Source: Pseudoxanthomonas sp. CF385 (GTDB taxonomy: Bacteria; Pseudomonadota; Gammaproteobacteria; Xanthomonadales; Xanthomonadaceae). From it: DNA of 64,000 nt. The DNA lies in assembly GCF_900104255.1 (NCBI RefSeq), contig NZ_FNKZ01000003.1:62001-126000 (forward strand), in the 5' to 3' direction. Shown piece after piece: positions 42,964 to 51,299 of the stretch. Within the stretch, counting starts at the first letter, position 1; each line of letters starts with the position of its first letter. The translations under genes were made by a program, and so were the position numbers. Under the pieces are notes generated by a model. That model worked only from the letters and a program-made list of their open reading frames with translations, was not told the origin of the DNA and did no database searches.

Positions 42964-43767
42964 ATGCCCCTTGTTCCCGATACTGCCGCCCGCTTCCGCC
43001 ACCTCCACCAGCAGGGCCTGTTGCGCCTGGCCAATGCCTGGGACGCCGGCACCGCCCGCTTGGCCGAACACCATGGCGCCGCTGCCGTCGCCACCACCAG
43101 CGCCGGCCTGGCGTGGTCCCAGGGCTATCCGGACGGCGACCATCTCGACGTGGACGCGTTGCTGCATGCGGTCGCCGGCATCGTGCGGGTCATCCGCGTG
43201 CCCCTGACGGTCGATGTGGAAGGCGGTTACGGCGACGATCCGGCGCAGGTGGCGCAGACGGTGCTGCGCGTCGTGCAGGCAGGCGCCGCCGGCATCAACC
43301 TCGAGGACGGCAGTGGAGATCCGGCCTTGCTTGCCGCCAAGATCCACGCCATCCGTCAGGCGTGCAGTGCGCAGGGTGCGGACGTCTTCATCAACGCGCG
43401 CACCGATGTCTACCTGCGCGGGCTGGCCGCCGAATCCGCGCGCGTGGACGAAACCCTCGCTCGCGCGGCGCGTTATCGGGATGCCGGTGCGGACGGCCTG
43501 TTCGTCCCCGGCGTCGTCGGGGAAGCGGACATCCGCGCCCTCGCCCAGGGATGCGGGCTGCCGTTGAACGTGATGCTGCGGCCGCAGTTGCGCGACTTCG
43601 ATGCCCTCGCCGCGTGGGGCGTGCGCCGCATCAGTGCCGGCTCCGCGCTGGCCGAATCCGCGTTCGGCCATATCGGCGCGCAGATGGACGACTTCCTGCA
43701 TGGCACGCACACCGCGCTGCCTGACCCGCAGGCGATGGGCTACGGCACGATCAACGCGCTGTTCTGA
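42964..43767 (+). CDS. Isocitrate lyase/PEP-mutase family protein
   Basis: A 267-residue TIM-barrel enzyme of the PEP mutase/isocitrate lyase superfamily. Metal and substrate motifs are LANAWDAGTARLAE near the N terminus, PLTVDVEGGYGDDP (Asp and Glu), GAAGINLEDGSGD and VFINARTDVYL. The K-K-C-G-H motif of true isocitrate lyase is absent. Such short members include oxaloacetate decarboxylases and phosphonopyruvate or 2-methylisocitrate lyase relatives, so the exact reaction cannot be given. Confidence 0.86.
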   Translation: MPLVPDTAARFRHLHQQGLLRLANAWDAGTARLAEHHGAAAVATTSAGLAWSQGYPDGDHLDVDALLHAVAGIVRVIRVPLTVDVEGGYGDDPAQVAQTVLRVVQAGAAGINLEDGSGDPALLAAKIHAIRQACSAQGADVFINARTDVYLRGLAAESARVDETLARAARYRDAGADGLFVPGVVGEADIRALAQGCGLPLNVMLRPQLRDFDALAAWGVRRISAGSALAESAFGHIGAQMDDFLHGTHTALPDPQAMGYGTINALF

Positions 43768-43781
43768 CGGGGCGAAGCCGG

Positions 43782-43797
43782 GTAGGACTTTTCCTAC
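43782..43797. promoter_or_regulatory. Palindromic operator candidate (GacA/RcsB-like)
   Basis: GTAGGACTTTTCCTAC, a perfect 6-bp inverted repeat with a 4-bp centre. Read as GTAGG-N6-CCTAC it has the layout of the GacA upstream activating sequence (TGTAAG-N6-CTTACA) and also resembles RcsB boxes; both are NarL/LuxR-class regulators. It lies 15 bp after a stop codon and about 60 bp upstream of the ORF-free segment proposed as an RNA gene. Further small palindromes follow (TCGGG-N6-CCCGA at 43804-43819; ATGTGA-T-TCACAT at 43825-43837). Confidence 0.5.
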
Positions 43798-43847
43798 AAG
43801 GCATCGGGGTTACACCCGACTGCGAATGTGATTCACATCCGCGACGA

Positions 43848-43990
43848 TAGCCCTGTCCCCGGCAGCACGCCCTGCGCAGGCCACGAACGGCCGCTCTGCA
43901 ATGGAAACGGGCGCTGCCTTGAGCAAGCAGCACTGCCGGAGCCGGGGACTCCCCCTTCAGGCCCGACCCTCTTTGGTCGGGTTTTCTTTT
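43848..43990 (+). ncRNA. Candidate small RNA with intrinsic terminator
   Basis: About 140 bases without a convincing ORF (the open frames run through the terminator) ending in a clear rho-independent terminator. Pairing by eye gives a long-range stem (CCCCGGCAG near 43857 with CTGCCGG near 43933), inner hairpins (GGCC-ACGAAC-GGCC; GCTGC...GCAGC), a probably single-stranded C-rich segment ACTCCCCCTTCAG, then the terminator. Three GGA motifs occur. The 5' end is a guess; no good -10/-35 is visible. A palindromic activator-type site lies upstream. Alternative: an untranslated 3' tail of the preceding gene. Confidence 0.45.
43962..43990 (+). terminator. Intrinsic terminator of the candidate small RNA
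   Basis: CCCGACC-CTCTTT-GGTCGGG followed by TTTTCTTTT. Strong plus-strand terminator about 195 bp after the nearest plus-strand stop codon, implying a separate or extended transcript. Confidence 0.85.
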
Positions 43991-44006
43991 GTCCGCGATC
44001 CGCGGA

Positions 44007-44114
44007 TCAGGCGCCGCCGGCCCACAGTTCCGGAACCTGCGCCAAGCCGAGCAGCATCAATGCCGTGGCCGCAATCAGCAGCCAACCCATGCTACGTACC
44101 AACAAGCTGCGCAT
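44007..44114 (-). CDS. Possible small membrane protein (35 residues)
   Basis: MRSLLVRSMGWLLIAATALM begins a 35-residue reading frame: basic N terminus, one hydrophobic helix (about 9-27), short tail ending LWAGGA. It has a strong predicted promoter of its own 30 bp upstream (TTGACA, 17 bp, GATAGT), which is the main support. The ribosome-binding site is mediocre (GGGGA, 10 bp before ATG). It lies 70 bp downstream of the glucosylglycerol synthase gene on the same strand. Function unknown; small single-helix proteins often modulate membrane complexes or respond to envelope stress. Confidence 0.5.
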   Translation of the reverse strand: MRSLLVRSMGWLLIAATALMLLGLAQVPELWAGGA

Positions 44115-44143
44115 GTGGATGTGGTCCCCGTTCTCGTGATGTG

Positions 44144-44172
44144 ACTATCGCGACGTCCTCATCACCTGTCAA
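44144..44172 (-). promoter_or_regulatory. Strong predicted sigma-70 promoter on the minus strand
   Basis: TTGACA at 44172-44167, a 17-bp spacer and GATAGT at 44149-44144. The -35 is perfect consensus, rare in this GC-rich window. It starts 12 bp after the stop of the glucosylglycerol synthase gene and points to the 35-residue reading frame. Confidence 0.6.
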
Positions 44173-44184
44173 AGGTAAATGCAT

Positions 44185-46506
44185 TCACGCCGCGATCGCC
44201 GTCTGCTTCATCGCATTTACGTCGTCCGCCTCGCCGTGCGCGGCCTGCACGGCCTCGAGGAATTCGCGCCCCCATCGCGCCAGATCATGGTGGCGCACGA
44301 TGCCGTACAGGCGGCGCTGCCGGTCCTCGCGCTCGGCGGGCAGCATCGCCAGCGCCTGGCGCAGCGTGCGGGCGAGATCAGCCGGGTCATGCGGATTGGT
44401 CAGCACCGCGCCCTTCAACTCGGCGGCGGCGCCGGCGAATTCCGACAGCACCAGCACGCCGTCGCCCTCGGTGAGCCCCTGCACCGCCACGAATTCCTTC
44501 GCCACCAGGTTCAGGCCATCGCGCAGCGGCGTGATCCACATGACGTCCGCCGCCGCGTAGTGCGCCACCACGCTGGCGAACGGCAGGACACGCGCGAAGA
44601 AGCGCACCGGTGTCCAGTCCAGCCGCGAGAGCCTGCCGTTGATGCGACCGACCGCCTGTTCGATCTGCTGCTGCAGCGGCCGGTAGATCGTCATCTCCTT
44701 GGCGGCCGGCACGCAGACCAGCACCAGCGTCACTTCGCCCTGCAGCTCGGGCGATGCGTCCAGCAGCCGCTCGAAGGCCTGCAGCTTCTGCAGGATGCCC
44801 TTGGTGTAGTCGAGGCGTTCGATCGACAGCACCAGCCGGCGGTCGCCGATTTCGGCGCGGATGCGCGCGATGTCGGCGGCGACGTCCTCGGTGTCCAGGC
44901 AGGCGCGGATGCGTTCCACATCGGTGCCGATGGGGTGCGCGCCGATGCGGACGGTGCGCCCGTCGATGCGCAGCTCGGTGGCCATGTCCTCCACGCCGAC
45001 CGCGCAGCCGAACGTCAGGAAGCGCGGCGCGCAGGCGGCGCGCGCCACCACCTCCACCGGGAACGTGCTGCGCACCGCATCGGTGAAGTTCTCGGCGTGG
45101 CGCGGGATGTGGAAGCCCACGTAGTCGCAGGCCAGCAGGCTGCCGAGGATCTCCCGGCGCCACGGCAGGATCGCGAAGATGTCCGCCGACGGGAACTGGG
45201 TGTGGTGGAAGAAGGCGATCTTCAGGTCCGGGCGCAGCTCGCGCAGCACCGAGGGCACCATCCACAGGTTGTAGTCGTGCAGCCACACCGTCGCGCCCGG
45301 CGCGGCTTCGGCGGCGGCCGCCTCGGCGAAGCGGCGGTTGACGCGCTTGAACAGCGCCCAGTCGTCCTCGCTGAAACGCGCGCGCTCCCAGAAGCTGTTG
45401 ATCACCGGCCAGAACGCTTCCTTCGAGAAGCGCTTGTAGAACACGTCCACCTCGTGCTTCGTCAGCGGCACGTGGGTGGCGGTCAGGCCCGGATACGCGG
45501 CGCGGTCCACCACCGCATGGGTGGGCACGGGTGGCGCCTTCGCATCGTCCACCGTCCAGGCCACCCAGGAACCCGGGCGGCCATCGGCGAAGAAGCTGAG
45601 CAGGCTGGGAATGATGCCGTTCGGCGAACTGTGCGGCGTGCGCACGCGTTCGCCATCGACGATGTGCTCCTCGTACGGCAGACGGTGGTAGACCATCACC
45701 AGTTCGGCCTTGCCCGGCTCGTGCAGCGGCGGCGCGTAGTCGTCCGCCTGCAGCAGGTCGAAGTGCGCCATCGCCTGCAGGATGCCGCCGCAGCCCGGTG
45801 CGTCCGCGTGCAGCACGTCGTCCATGCCGGCGGTGGCGGCGAGCAGCGCCGGTTCCGACCGGCCGACGCACACACCGGGAAATCCCTCGCCGTACATCGA
45901 CAGGTCGTTGAGCGTGTCGCCAGCGACCAGCACGCGTGCGGGCGGCAGCGCGAGCTCGTCGACCAGCGCGGCCAGCGTGCTGCCCTTGCGGATGCCGCGC
46001 GGCAGGATGTCGAGATAGCGGTCGGCCGAATACAGCACCTCGCAGCCCAGTGAGGCCGCCACCGCTTCCACGTCGTCCTGGATCACCGACAGCTGTTCCG
46101 GATGGCAGTAGTACGAACAGCGCCGCTCCTGCGGCACTTCCTGGCGCACCAGCATCGGGAAGCGGCGCATCGCGTCGGCCACGGCGTGCTCGCCCGGCCA
46201 GCAGGCTTCGATATGCGACTGCAGCGGCTGGATCGGCTGCATGTCGTCGGTACGCAGCACGGTGGCCCCCACATCGCAGATCACATAGTCGGGCGTCGGC
46301 AGACCGGGATCGGCCAGCAGCGGCAGGATGGCTTCGCGCCCACGGCCGGTCACCCAGGCGAGCTTCACGTCCGGATGCGCGTCGACCAGGTGATACAGAC
46401 GCTTGCGTGCCTCCGCATCGCCGGCGAGAAAGGTGCCGTCCAGATCGGTGGCGAGCAGCAGGGGTTGCGAGGGTAGCGGTTGCGAAGAAGATTCCAACAG
46501 GCTCAT
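44185..46506 (-). CDS. ggpS: Glucosylglycerol-phosphate phosphatase/synthase fusion (GgpPS)
   Basis: A 773-residue fusion. Residues 1-250 are a HAD-IIB phosphatase (TDLDGTF with Asp 21/23, WVTGRGR, GDTLNDLSMYG near 196). Residues about 268-755 are a GT20 glycosyltransferase. Its stretches MVYHRLPYEE, SPNGIIPSLLSFFADG, SKEAFWPVINSF and HDYNLWMVP follow cyanobacterial glucosylglycerol-phosphate synthase rather than trehalose-phosphate synthase OtsA; ITPLRDGLNLVAKE is shared by both. It would make glucosylglycerol from ADP-glucose and glycerol-3-phosphate in two steps, an osmoprotectant route known from Stenotrophomonas and Pseudomonas GgpPS proteins. Salt induction is expected from the family. 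Trehalose synthesis is the main alternative. Confidence 0.88.
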   Translation of the reverse strand: MSLLESSSQPLPSQPLLLATDLDGTFLAGDAEARKRLYHLVDAHPDVKLAWVTGRGREAILPLLADPGLPTPDYVICDVGATVLRTDDMQPIQPLQSHIEACWPGEHAVADAMRRFPMLVRQEVPQERRCSYYCHPEQLSVIQDDVEAVAASLGCEVLYSADRYLDILPRGIRKGSTLAALVDELALPPARVLVAGDTLNDLSMYGEGFPGVCVGRSEPALLAATAGMDDVLHADAPGCGGILQAMAHFDLLQADDYAPPLHEPGKAELVMVYHRLPYEEHIVDGERVRTPHSSPNGIIPSLLSFFADGRPGSWVAWTVDDAKAPPVPTHAVVDRAAYPGLTATHVPLTKHEVDVFYKRFSKEAFWPVINSFWERARFSEDDWALFKRVNRRFAEAAAAEAAPGATVWLHDYNLWMVPSVLRELRPDLKIAFFHHTQFPSADIFAILPWRREILGSLLACDYVGFHIPRHAENFTDAVRSTFPVEVVARAACAPRFLTFGCAVGVEDMATELRIDGRTVRIGAHPIGTDVERIRACLDTEDVAADIARIRAEIGDRRLVLSIERLDYTKGILQKLQAFERLLDASPELQGEVTLVLVCVPAAKEMTIYRPLQQQIEQAVGRINGRLSRLDWTPVRFFARVLPFASVVAHYAAADVMWITPLRDGLNLVAKEFVAVQGLTEGDGVLVLSEFAGAAAELKGAVLTNPHDPADLARTLRQALAMLPAEREDRQRRLYGIVRHHDLARWGREFLEAVQAAHGEADDVNAMKQTAIAA

Positions 46507-46821
46507 GCAGGTGCACTCCGGTGAGGGGTGTGCCGCGCACAGGGCACGACGCGGACGCGTCGACGGACGCAGGCGGGGACACGCACCGAAAAAGGCATCG
46601 CGAAGGCGGATGCACGGAGAGGGGCCGCGTGCGTGGCACGCTGCGCGCAGAGCGGCGCAGATGCGCGTCCATCCCCAGATGCGGACGCGGACATCGACTG
46701 ATGCGATGCAGCATTGTAGTCCGCATCGGCATCGCGAAGGTCAACGCGATGTTAAGAACGTTAAATGCCGTCGGGAAATGCGCGCACTTTCATCCTGCGC
46801 GTGATGAACGCGATCATCCGG
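46507..46821 (-). promoter_or_regulatory. Upstream region of the glucosylglycerol synthase gene
   Basis: 315 bp without a gene. On the minus strand TTGACC (46744-46739) and TACAAT (46718-46713) are good hexamers, but their 20-bp spacing is longer than usual, which can mark activator-dependent promoters. That would give a transcript leader of about 200 bases, GC-rich. A ribosome-binding site (CCGGAG) precedes the start codon. No operator was recognised. Confidence 0.45.
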
Positions 46822-49800
46822 TCATGCGCGTCGCAGCCATCGCGACAAACGCTGCCAACGCGACGCACGTTGCGGCGGCACGCGATACGCCACGCTGGAC
46901 GGCACGCGCAGCGACACCGTCGTGCCCGAGCCTGCGGTGGACGCGAGGGCGAGCGTGCCGCCGATGCGCTGCGCGCGCTCGCGCATGCCGTACAGGCCCC
47001 AGTGGCCCTGGCGGCCGCCGGCGCGCAGCACCGCGTCGGGCAAACCCTCGCCATCGTCGCGCACGCGCAGGTGCAGCGCGTCGTGCTGGTAATCCAGGTC
47101 GACGTCCACATGCGCGGCCTGCGCATGCTGGAACGCATTGAACACCGCCTCGCGCGCGATGCGGTACACCTCGTCGCGGACCAGCGCATCCAGCTGCCGC
47201 GGCTCGCCTTCCACCTCGAGCCGGAACTCGGTCGCGTGCTCGGGCACCAGGTCCTCACCGAGTGCGGCCAGCGCATCGGACAACTCGCCCGACATGCGCG
47301 CGCGGCGCAGGTCCAGCACGCGGTCGCGCGCTTCGGCCAGCACGTCGTCAGCCCGCTGCAACACGCGCTCCATCGCCGCGTGGCCCGGCGCGTCGCGTCC
47401 GAGCGACTGCGACACCGCATGGAAACGCAGGATCAGGCCCTGCACGCTCTGCAGCAGCGTGTCGTGCAACTCGCGGGCGATGCGCTCGCGCTCGCGGTGG
47501 CGCTCGTGCAGGCGCGCGCGGATCTGCGCGGACAGGTGGCGCAGGCGCAGCAGGTAGGCGATCCACAGCAGGGTCGCGCCGAACAGTACGCACAGCACGA
47601 GGAACCACGTGGTCTGGTAGTACCGGGGTGCGATCACCACGGGCAGCGCGGCGCCCACCTCGTTCCACACCCCGTCGTTGTTGGCGGCGATCACCCGGAA
47701 CGTGTACGTCCCCGGCCCCGGGTCGTTGTAGAACGCGGCGCGCCGCGCGCCGGCGTCCTGCCACCCGGTGTCGTAGCCGTCCAGTTTGTAACGGAAGCGC
47801 ACGCGCTCGGGGATCGACAGGCTCAGCGCGGTGTAGGCGATCTGCAGGTTGCGCGTGCCCGGCGGCAATCGCAGCGCGCCCGCACCGGCGCGACGGGTCT
47901 TGCCGTCGGCGGTCAGCGACAGGATGGACACCGGCGGCGCGAGCGGATTGCGCCGGATCGCCGCCGGATCGATCGACACCACGCCGCTCGTGGTCGCGAA
48001 CCACAGGCGCCCGTCGCCACCTTCCGCCGCGGTGGGAATCGGCCGGAACTGCGCCGGCACGCCGGGCATGCCGTCGAGGAAATCGAAGCGTTCGTAACGC
48101 GGCGCGGACGTGTCGAACAGCGTGGCCACGTCGACGGCCTTCACGTGCAGCACGCCACGCGCGCCGTTCAACCACAGATCGCCCGCGCGCGTGCGGACGA
48201 TGCCCGTGATGCCGCGGAACGGACTGTCGGCAGGCCCCTGCAGGCTGCGCACGCGCCCGTGGGCATAGCGCGCCAACCCGCGCTCACCGCCGATCCACAC
48301 GCCGTCGCGGCTTTCCGCCAGCGCGGTGACATTGCCCACCGCCAGGCCGTCCTCCGCCGTCAGCGCGCGGATGTCATCGCCGCGCAGGATCGCGATCTGG
48401 TTGCGCGCGTAGCCCATCCAGACGGCGCCATCGCGCGTGGGCAGCATCACCAGCGGCGACGAGCCCGGCGGCAGTCCGGTGCGCCCGCGCACCTGTTGCC
48501 AGCGTCCCTCCGCCAGGCGATGGATGCCGGGCGTGTTCAACGACACCCACAACACGCCGTCGTCGCCATGCGCGATCGCCTGCACGCCGGAATAGCCGGA
48601 CACCGGCAGCGGCGTCACCGGCGCCAGGCGTCCGTCGCGCAGCGTCCACAGGCCGCCGGGCCCGCCCAGCCAGACGGTGCCCGCGCGATCGCGATGCGCG
48701 GCGGTGAGCGGCGGCGGCAGATCGAGTTCACGCGGCGGCCCGCCGTCGAGGACCATCAACGGACGGTTGCGGCTGCCCGCCAGCAGCGTGCCGTCGGCCC
48801 CGGTGACGATCGCGAAATCCTGCGCGCCATCCGGCAGCATCGCGGGGACGACGTTGGTATGACGGAAGCGGTCCAGCCCGCGGCTGCTGCCTACCCAGAC
48901 GTTGCCTTCGCGATCTTCCAGCACCGGCAGCAGATAGTCGGCGCTGAGCCCGTCGTCCTGGCGGAAGTGCTCCACCGTCTCCCCGTCGGACGCCGGCTGC
49001 AGCGGACGCCCCCGCCGCTGCACGCCCTCGCCCATGGTGCTCGCCCACAGCGTGCCGTCGCGATCGAACAGCAGCCCGGCCGAGGGCGCGACGATCGCCG
49101 CGGGCGCGACCACGCCATCGAGCGGCAGGCGACGCACGCCGCCTTCGTTCTCGGCGATCCACAGGCTGCCATCCGCCGCCTGCGCCATCTGGCTGATGCG
49201 GCCGACGCGGATATCCAGCGTCTCGAACGCGCGCGCGCCCTTGCGCAGCCGCGCCAGACCATCCTCCGTCGCCAGCCAAAGGGTGCCCTCGCGGTCGGTG
49301 AATACCGAGCGCGCCTGCGTGCCGGGCGCCCGCCAGGCCGGTTCGACGCGATGCCAGCGGCCCTCGCGCAGGTACACCAGGCCGCTGAAGGTGGCGGCCC
49401 ACAGGCGGCCATCCGGTGTCCGGGCGAACCGGAAGACGGTGCTGGTCGGCAGCCCCTGCGCTTCGCCGTAATGGGTCAGCCGCTCATCGCGCAGGAAGCT
49501 GACCGCGCCATAGCGGAAGCCGATCCACAGGCCGCCGTCCGCGGTGGCGTACAGGGTGGAGATGCTGGTGGCGGGAAAGGCCTGGTCGCCCGGCGGGTCG
49601 TAGCGCTCGAACTGCACGCCGTCGAAGCGGTACAGGCCCACCTGGGTGGCCAGCCACAGGTAGCCGTCGGTGGTCTGCGCGAGCGCGGTGATCTGGCCCG
49701 GCGCGCCTTCGCGCACGGTCCAGGCCGTGTGATGGAACTGGGCGATCTGGCGCTGCGCATCCAGCGCCTGCGCCAGCGGCGCCAGCAGCAGGCACGCGCA

Positions 49801-49827
49801 CGCCAGCAACACGCGCCACGCACGCAT
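46822..49827 (-). CDS. Two-component sensor histidine kinase with beta-propeller sensor
   Basis: A large hybrid-free sensor of about 1001 residues (a start 19 codons earlier is possible). Order: signal peptide (LLACACLLLAPLAQA), two seven-bladed propellers of regulator repeats (about 25-640; many DGTLWxxT and LWVxT patterns), a Y_Y_Y domain (660-725), one transmembrane helix (about 735-757), HisKA_3 with phospho-His 788 (RIARELHDTLLQSVQG) and a HATPase domain (VRDDGEGLPD, GHWGLYGMRERAQRIGG). The HisKA_3 type normally signals to a LuxR-class regulator; none is adjacent. It lies upstream of ggpPS on the same strand. Confidence 0.9.
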   Translation of the reverse strand: MRAWRVLLACACLLLAPLAQALDAQRQIAQFHHTAWTVREGAPGQITALAQTTDGYLWLATQVGLYRFDGVQFERYDPPGDQAFPATSISTLYATADGGLWIGFRYGAVSFLRDERLTHYGEAQGLPTSTVFRFARTPDGRLWAATFSGLVYLREGRWHRVEPAWRAPGTQARSVFTDREGTLWLATEDGLARLRKGARAFETLDIRVGRISQMAQAADGSLWIAENEGGVRRLPLDGVVAPAAIVAPSAGLLFDRDGTLWASTMGEGVQRRGRPLQPASDGETVEHFRQDDGLSADYLLPVLEDREGNVWVGSSRGLDRFRHTNVVPAMLPDGAQDFAIVTGADGTLLAGSRNRPLMVLDGGPPRELDLPPPLTAAHRDRAGTVWLGGPGGLWTLRDGRLAPVTPLPVSGYSGVQAIAHGDDGVLWVSLNTPGIHRLAEGRWQQVRGRTGLPPGSSPLVMLPTRDGAVWMGYARNQIAILRGDDIRALTAEDGLAVGNVTALAESRDGVWIGGERGLARYAHGRVRSLQGPADSPFRGITGIVRTRAGDLWLNGARGVLHVKAVDVATLFDTSAPRYERFDFLDGMPGVPAQFRPIPTAAEGGDGRLWFATTSGVVSIDPAAIRRNPLAPPVSILSLTADGKTRRAGAGALRLPPGTRNLQIAYTALSLSIPERVRFRYKLDGYDTGWQDAGARRAAFYNDPGPGTYTFRVIAANNDGVWNEVGAALPVVIAPRYYQTTWFLVLCVLFGATLLWIAYLLRLRHLSAQIRARLHERHRERERIARELHDTLLQSVQGLILRFHAVSQSLGRDAPGHAAMERVLQRADDVLAEARDRVLDLRRARMSGELSDALAALGEDLVPEHATEFRLEVEGEPRQLDALVRDEVYRIAREAVFNAFQHAQAAHVDVDLDYQHDALHLRVRDDGEGLPDAVLRAGGRQGHWGLYGMRERAQRIGGTLALASTAGSGTTVSLRVPSSVAYRVPPQRASRWQRLSRWLRRA

Positions 49828-50038
49828 GCGCAGGCGGTGCGGCCTTGCGGCCCGCCCGATCTGTCTGTCCGCCACGCTGGCCAACCTGCCCCCTTCGACA
49901 CCGCCGACACGATGGAAGAACGCCCGCCTGCCCTCCCCCAGGGTGCCGTTTCCTCACGCGGAAACGGCGCGGCGATCCGCTCCGCACTTTACCCGAGCGA
50001 CGGGGTGTTCCGCGTCGCCGGCGTCCTGCGCGCGCGTG

Positions 50039-51202
50039 TCAGGGGACGAACTGCTTGTTGCCGTACTCCCATGTCCACGGCACGCCGGTCTCGCCCAGCA
50101 CGAAGGCGACCAGCCGCGGGAACGCGCGTTCGGCGCGCACGTCGTTGCCCAGGATCACCACGCAGCGCTGGCGCTGGCGCACGCACACGAAGGTGTTTCC
50201 GGTGGAGTCGTTGTGGCCGCCCTTGTAGAAGCCGGCGCCCTGAGGGCCGTCGAACACCACCACGCCCAAGCCTGCGGCCAGATCCCTGCGGCGCTTTGCC
50301 GCCGGCAGTTCGTCCTGCAGCGTGGGGAATTGCGAGGCCGTGGTGATCGGCAGCTGCGCGGTCGCCATCGCCGCGGCGCTGGCCGGCGACAGGCCTTCGC
50401 CCCGGCTGAGCGCGGCGGCGAAGTTCGCCAGGTCGGCGATGGTGGTGTCCATCGAACCGGCGGCGCGCACGCGGCTGCGTTCGTCGTGCGGCTCGACGGC
50501 ACCGTCTTCCATCCAGCCATCGGCGAGGTTGGTCGCGAAGTCGGGGCGCCAGATCATGCTGGTGTTCGGCATGCCGAAACGGTCGAACACGCGCTGCTGC
50601 ATTTCCTGCCCCAGATCCAGCCCGAGGCCGCGCTCGATCACGTACTGCAGCAGGATCAGCCCTTCGCCCGAATAGGCGTAGCGGCTGCCCGGCGCGAAGT
50701 GGATGCGCAGTTTCTCGTCGGGTTCCAGATAGGCGAAATTGGCGAAGCCGCTGCTGTGGGTCAGCAGGTGGCGCGCGGTGATGGCCTTCCAGCGCTCGTC
50801 GCCGGCCAGGTCGGGCCACGGCCCGTAGGCGTCCTCGGCGGGATAGTCGGTCAGCGGCGTGTCGAAGTACGTCGCGATGGGACGGTCGAGGTCCAACCGG
50901 CCTTCGTCCACCAACTGGAGCACCGTGTAGGCGAACACCGCCTTGGTCAGCGAGGCGCCGTACATGACGGTCGCCGTCTGCAGCGGATCGCCCTTCGCAT
51001 TGCGCTGGCCATAAGCGGCCACGTGGACCACCTTGCCCGCATCGATCACGGCGATGGCCAGTCCGTTCGCCTGCGCGGCCTTCATCGCCGCCGCGGCTTC
51101 GGCATCCAGTGCGGTGCGGGTGGGGATGGAATGCCCCGTCTCCGCCGCAACGGCGGCGAACGGCAGCATGGCGAGCAGGCAGATTCCGATCAGTGGACGC
51201 AT
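50039..51202 (-). CDS. Serine hydrolase, class C beta-lactamase fold
   Basis: A 387-residue secreted protein. Signal peptide (about 1-20, AVAA|E) then a penicillin-binding/beta-lactamase domain: nucleophile in YGASLTKAVFAY (S-x-x-K), YAYSGEGL as the Tyr-x-Ser motif (true AmpC has Y-A-N), and GGHNDSTGNTFV as a third-strand motif. Such proteins are often esterases, D-aminopeptidases or peptidoglycan hydrolases rather than resistance enzymes, so antibiotic hydrolysis should not be assumed. The start at 51202 matches the signal peptide. Confidence 0.87.
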   Translation of the reverse strand: MRPLIGICLLAMLPFAAVAAETGHSIPTRTALDAEAAAAMKAAQANGLAIAVIDAGKVVHVAAYGQRNAKGDPLQTATVMYGASLTKAVFAYTVLQLVDEGRLDLDRPIATYFDTPLTDYPAEDAYGPWPDLAGDERWKAITARHLLTHSSGFANFAYLEPDEKLRIHFAPGSRYAYSGEGLILLQYVIERGLGLDLGQEMQQRVFDRFGMPNTSMIWRPDFATNLADGWMEDGAVEPHDERSRVRAAGSMDTTIADLANFAAALSRGEGLSPASAAAMATAQLPITTASQFPTLQDELPAAKRRRDLAAGLGVVVFDGPQGAGFYKGGHNDSTGNTFVCVRQRQRCVVILGNDVRAERAFPRLVAFVLGETGVPWTWEYGNKQFVP

Positions 51203-51299
51203 GACCCCTCCTATGTGACTCGCATGATACGGACCGGGCATGACGGCTTAAGCGCCAGAGGTCATGGGGCCCGCCGGCCTGCGCGACGCGTCTGGCGGT

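Noticed and set aside
43825-43837. CRP/Clp site TGTGA-T-TCACA
   Set aside because: The half-sites are one base apart; CRP-family sites need six. Kept only as a palindrome beside the small-RNA candidate.
43828-44139. Protein frames across the candidate small RNA
   Set aside because: They read through a strong intrinsic terminator, have no ribosome-binding site and give no family-like sequence.
44185-46506. Trehalose-6-phosphate synthase OtsA
   Set aside because: Length and GT20 fold fit, but conserved blocks follow glucosylglycerol-phosphate synthase and the N-terminal HAD fusion is typical of GgpPS.
50039-51202. AmpC-type resistance beta-lactamase
   Set aside because: The Tyr motif is Y-S-G rather than Y-A-N and the third motif is not K-T-G; better called a serine hydrolase of that fold.
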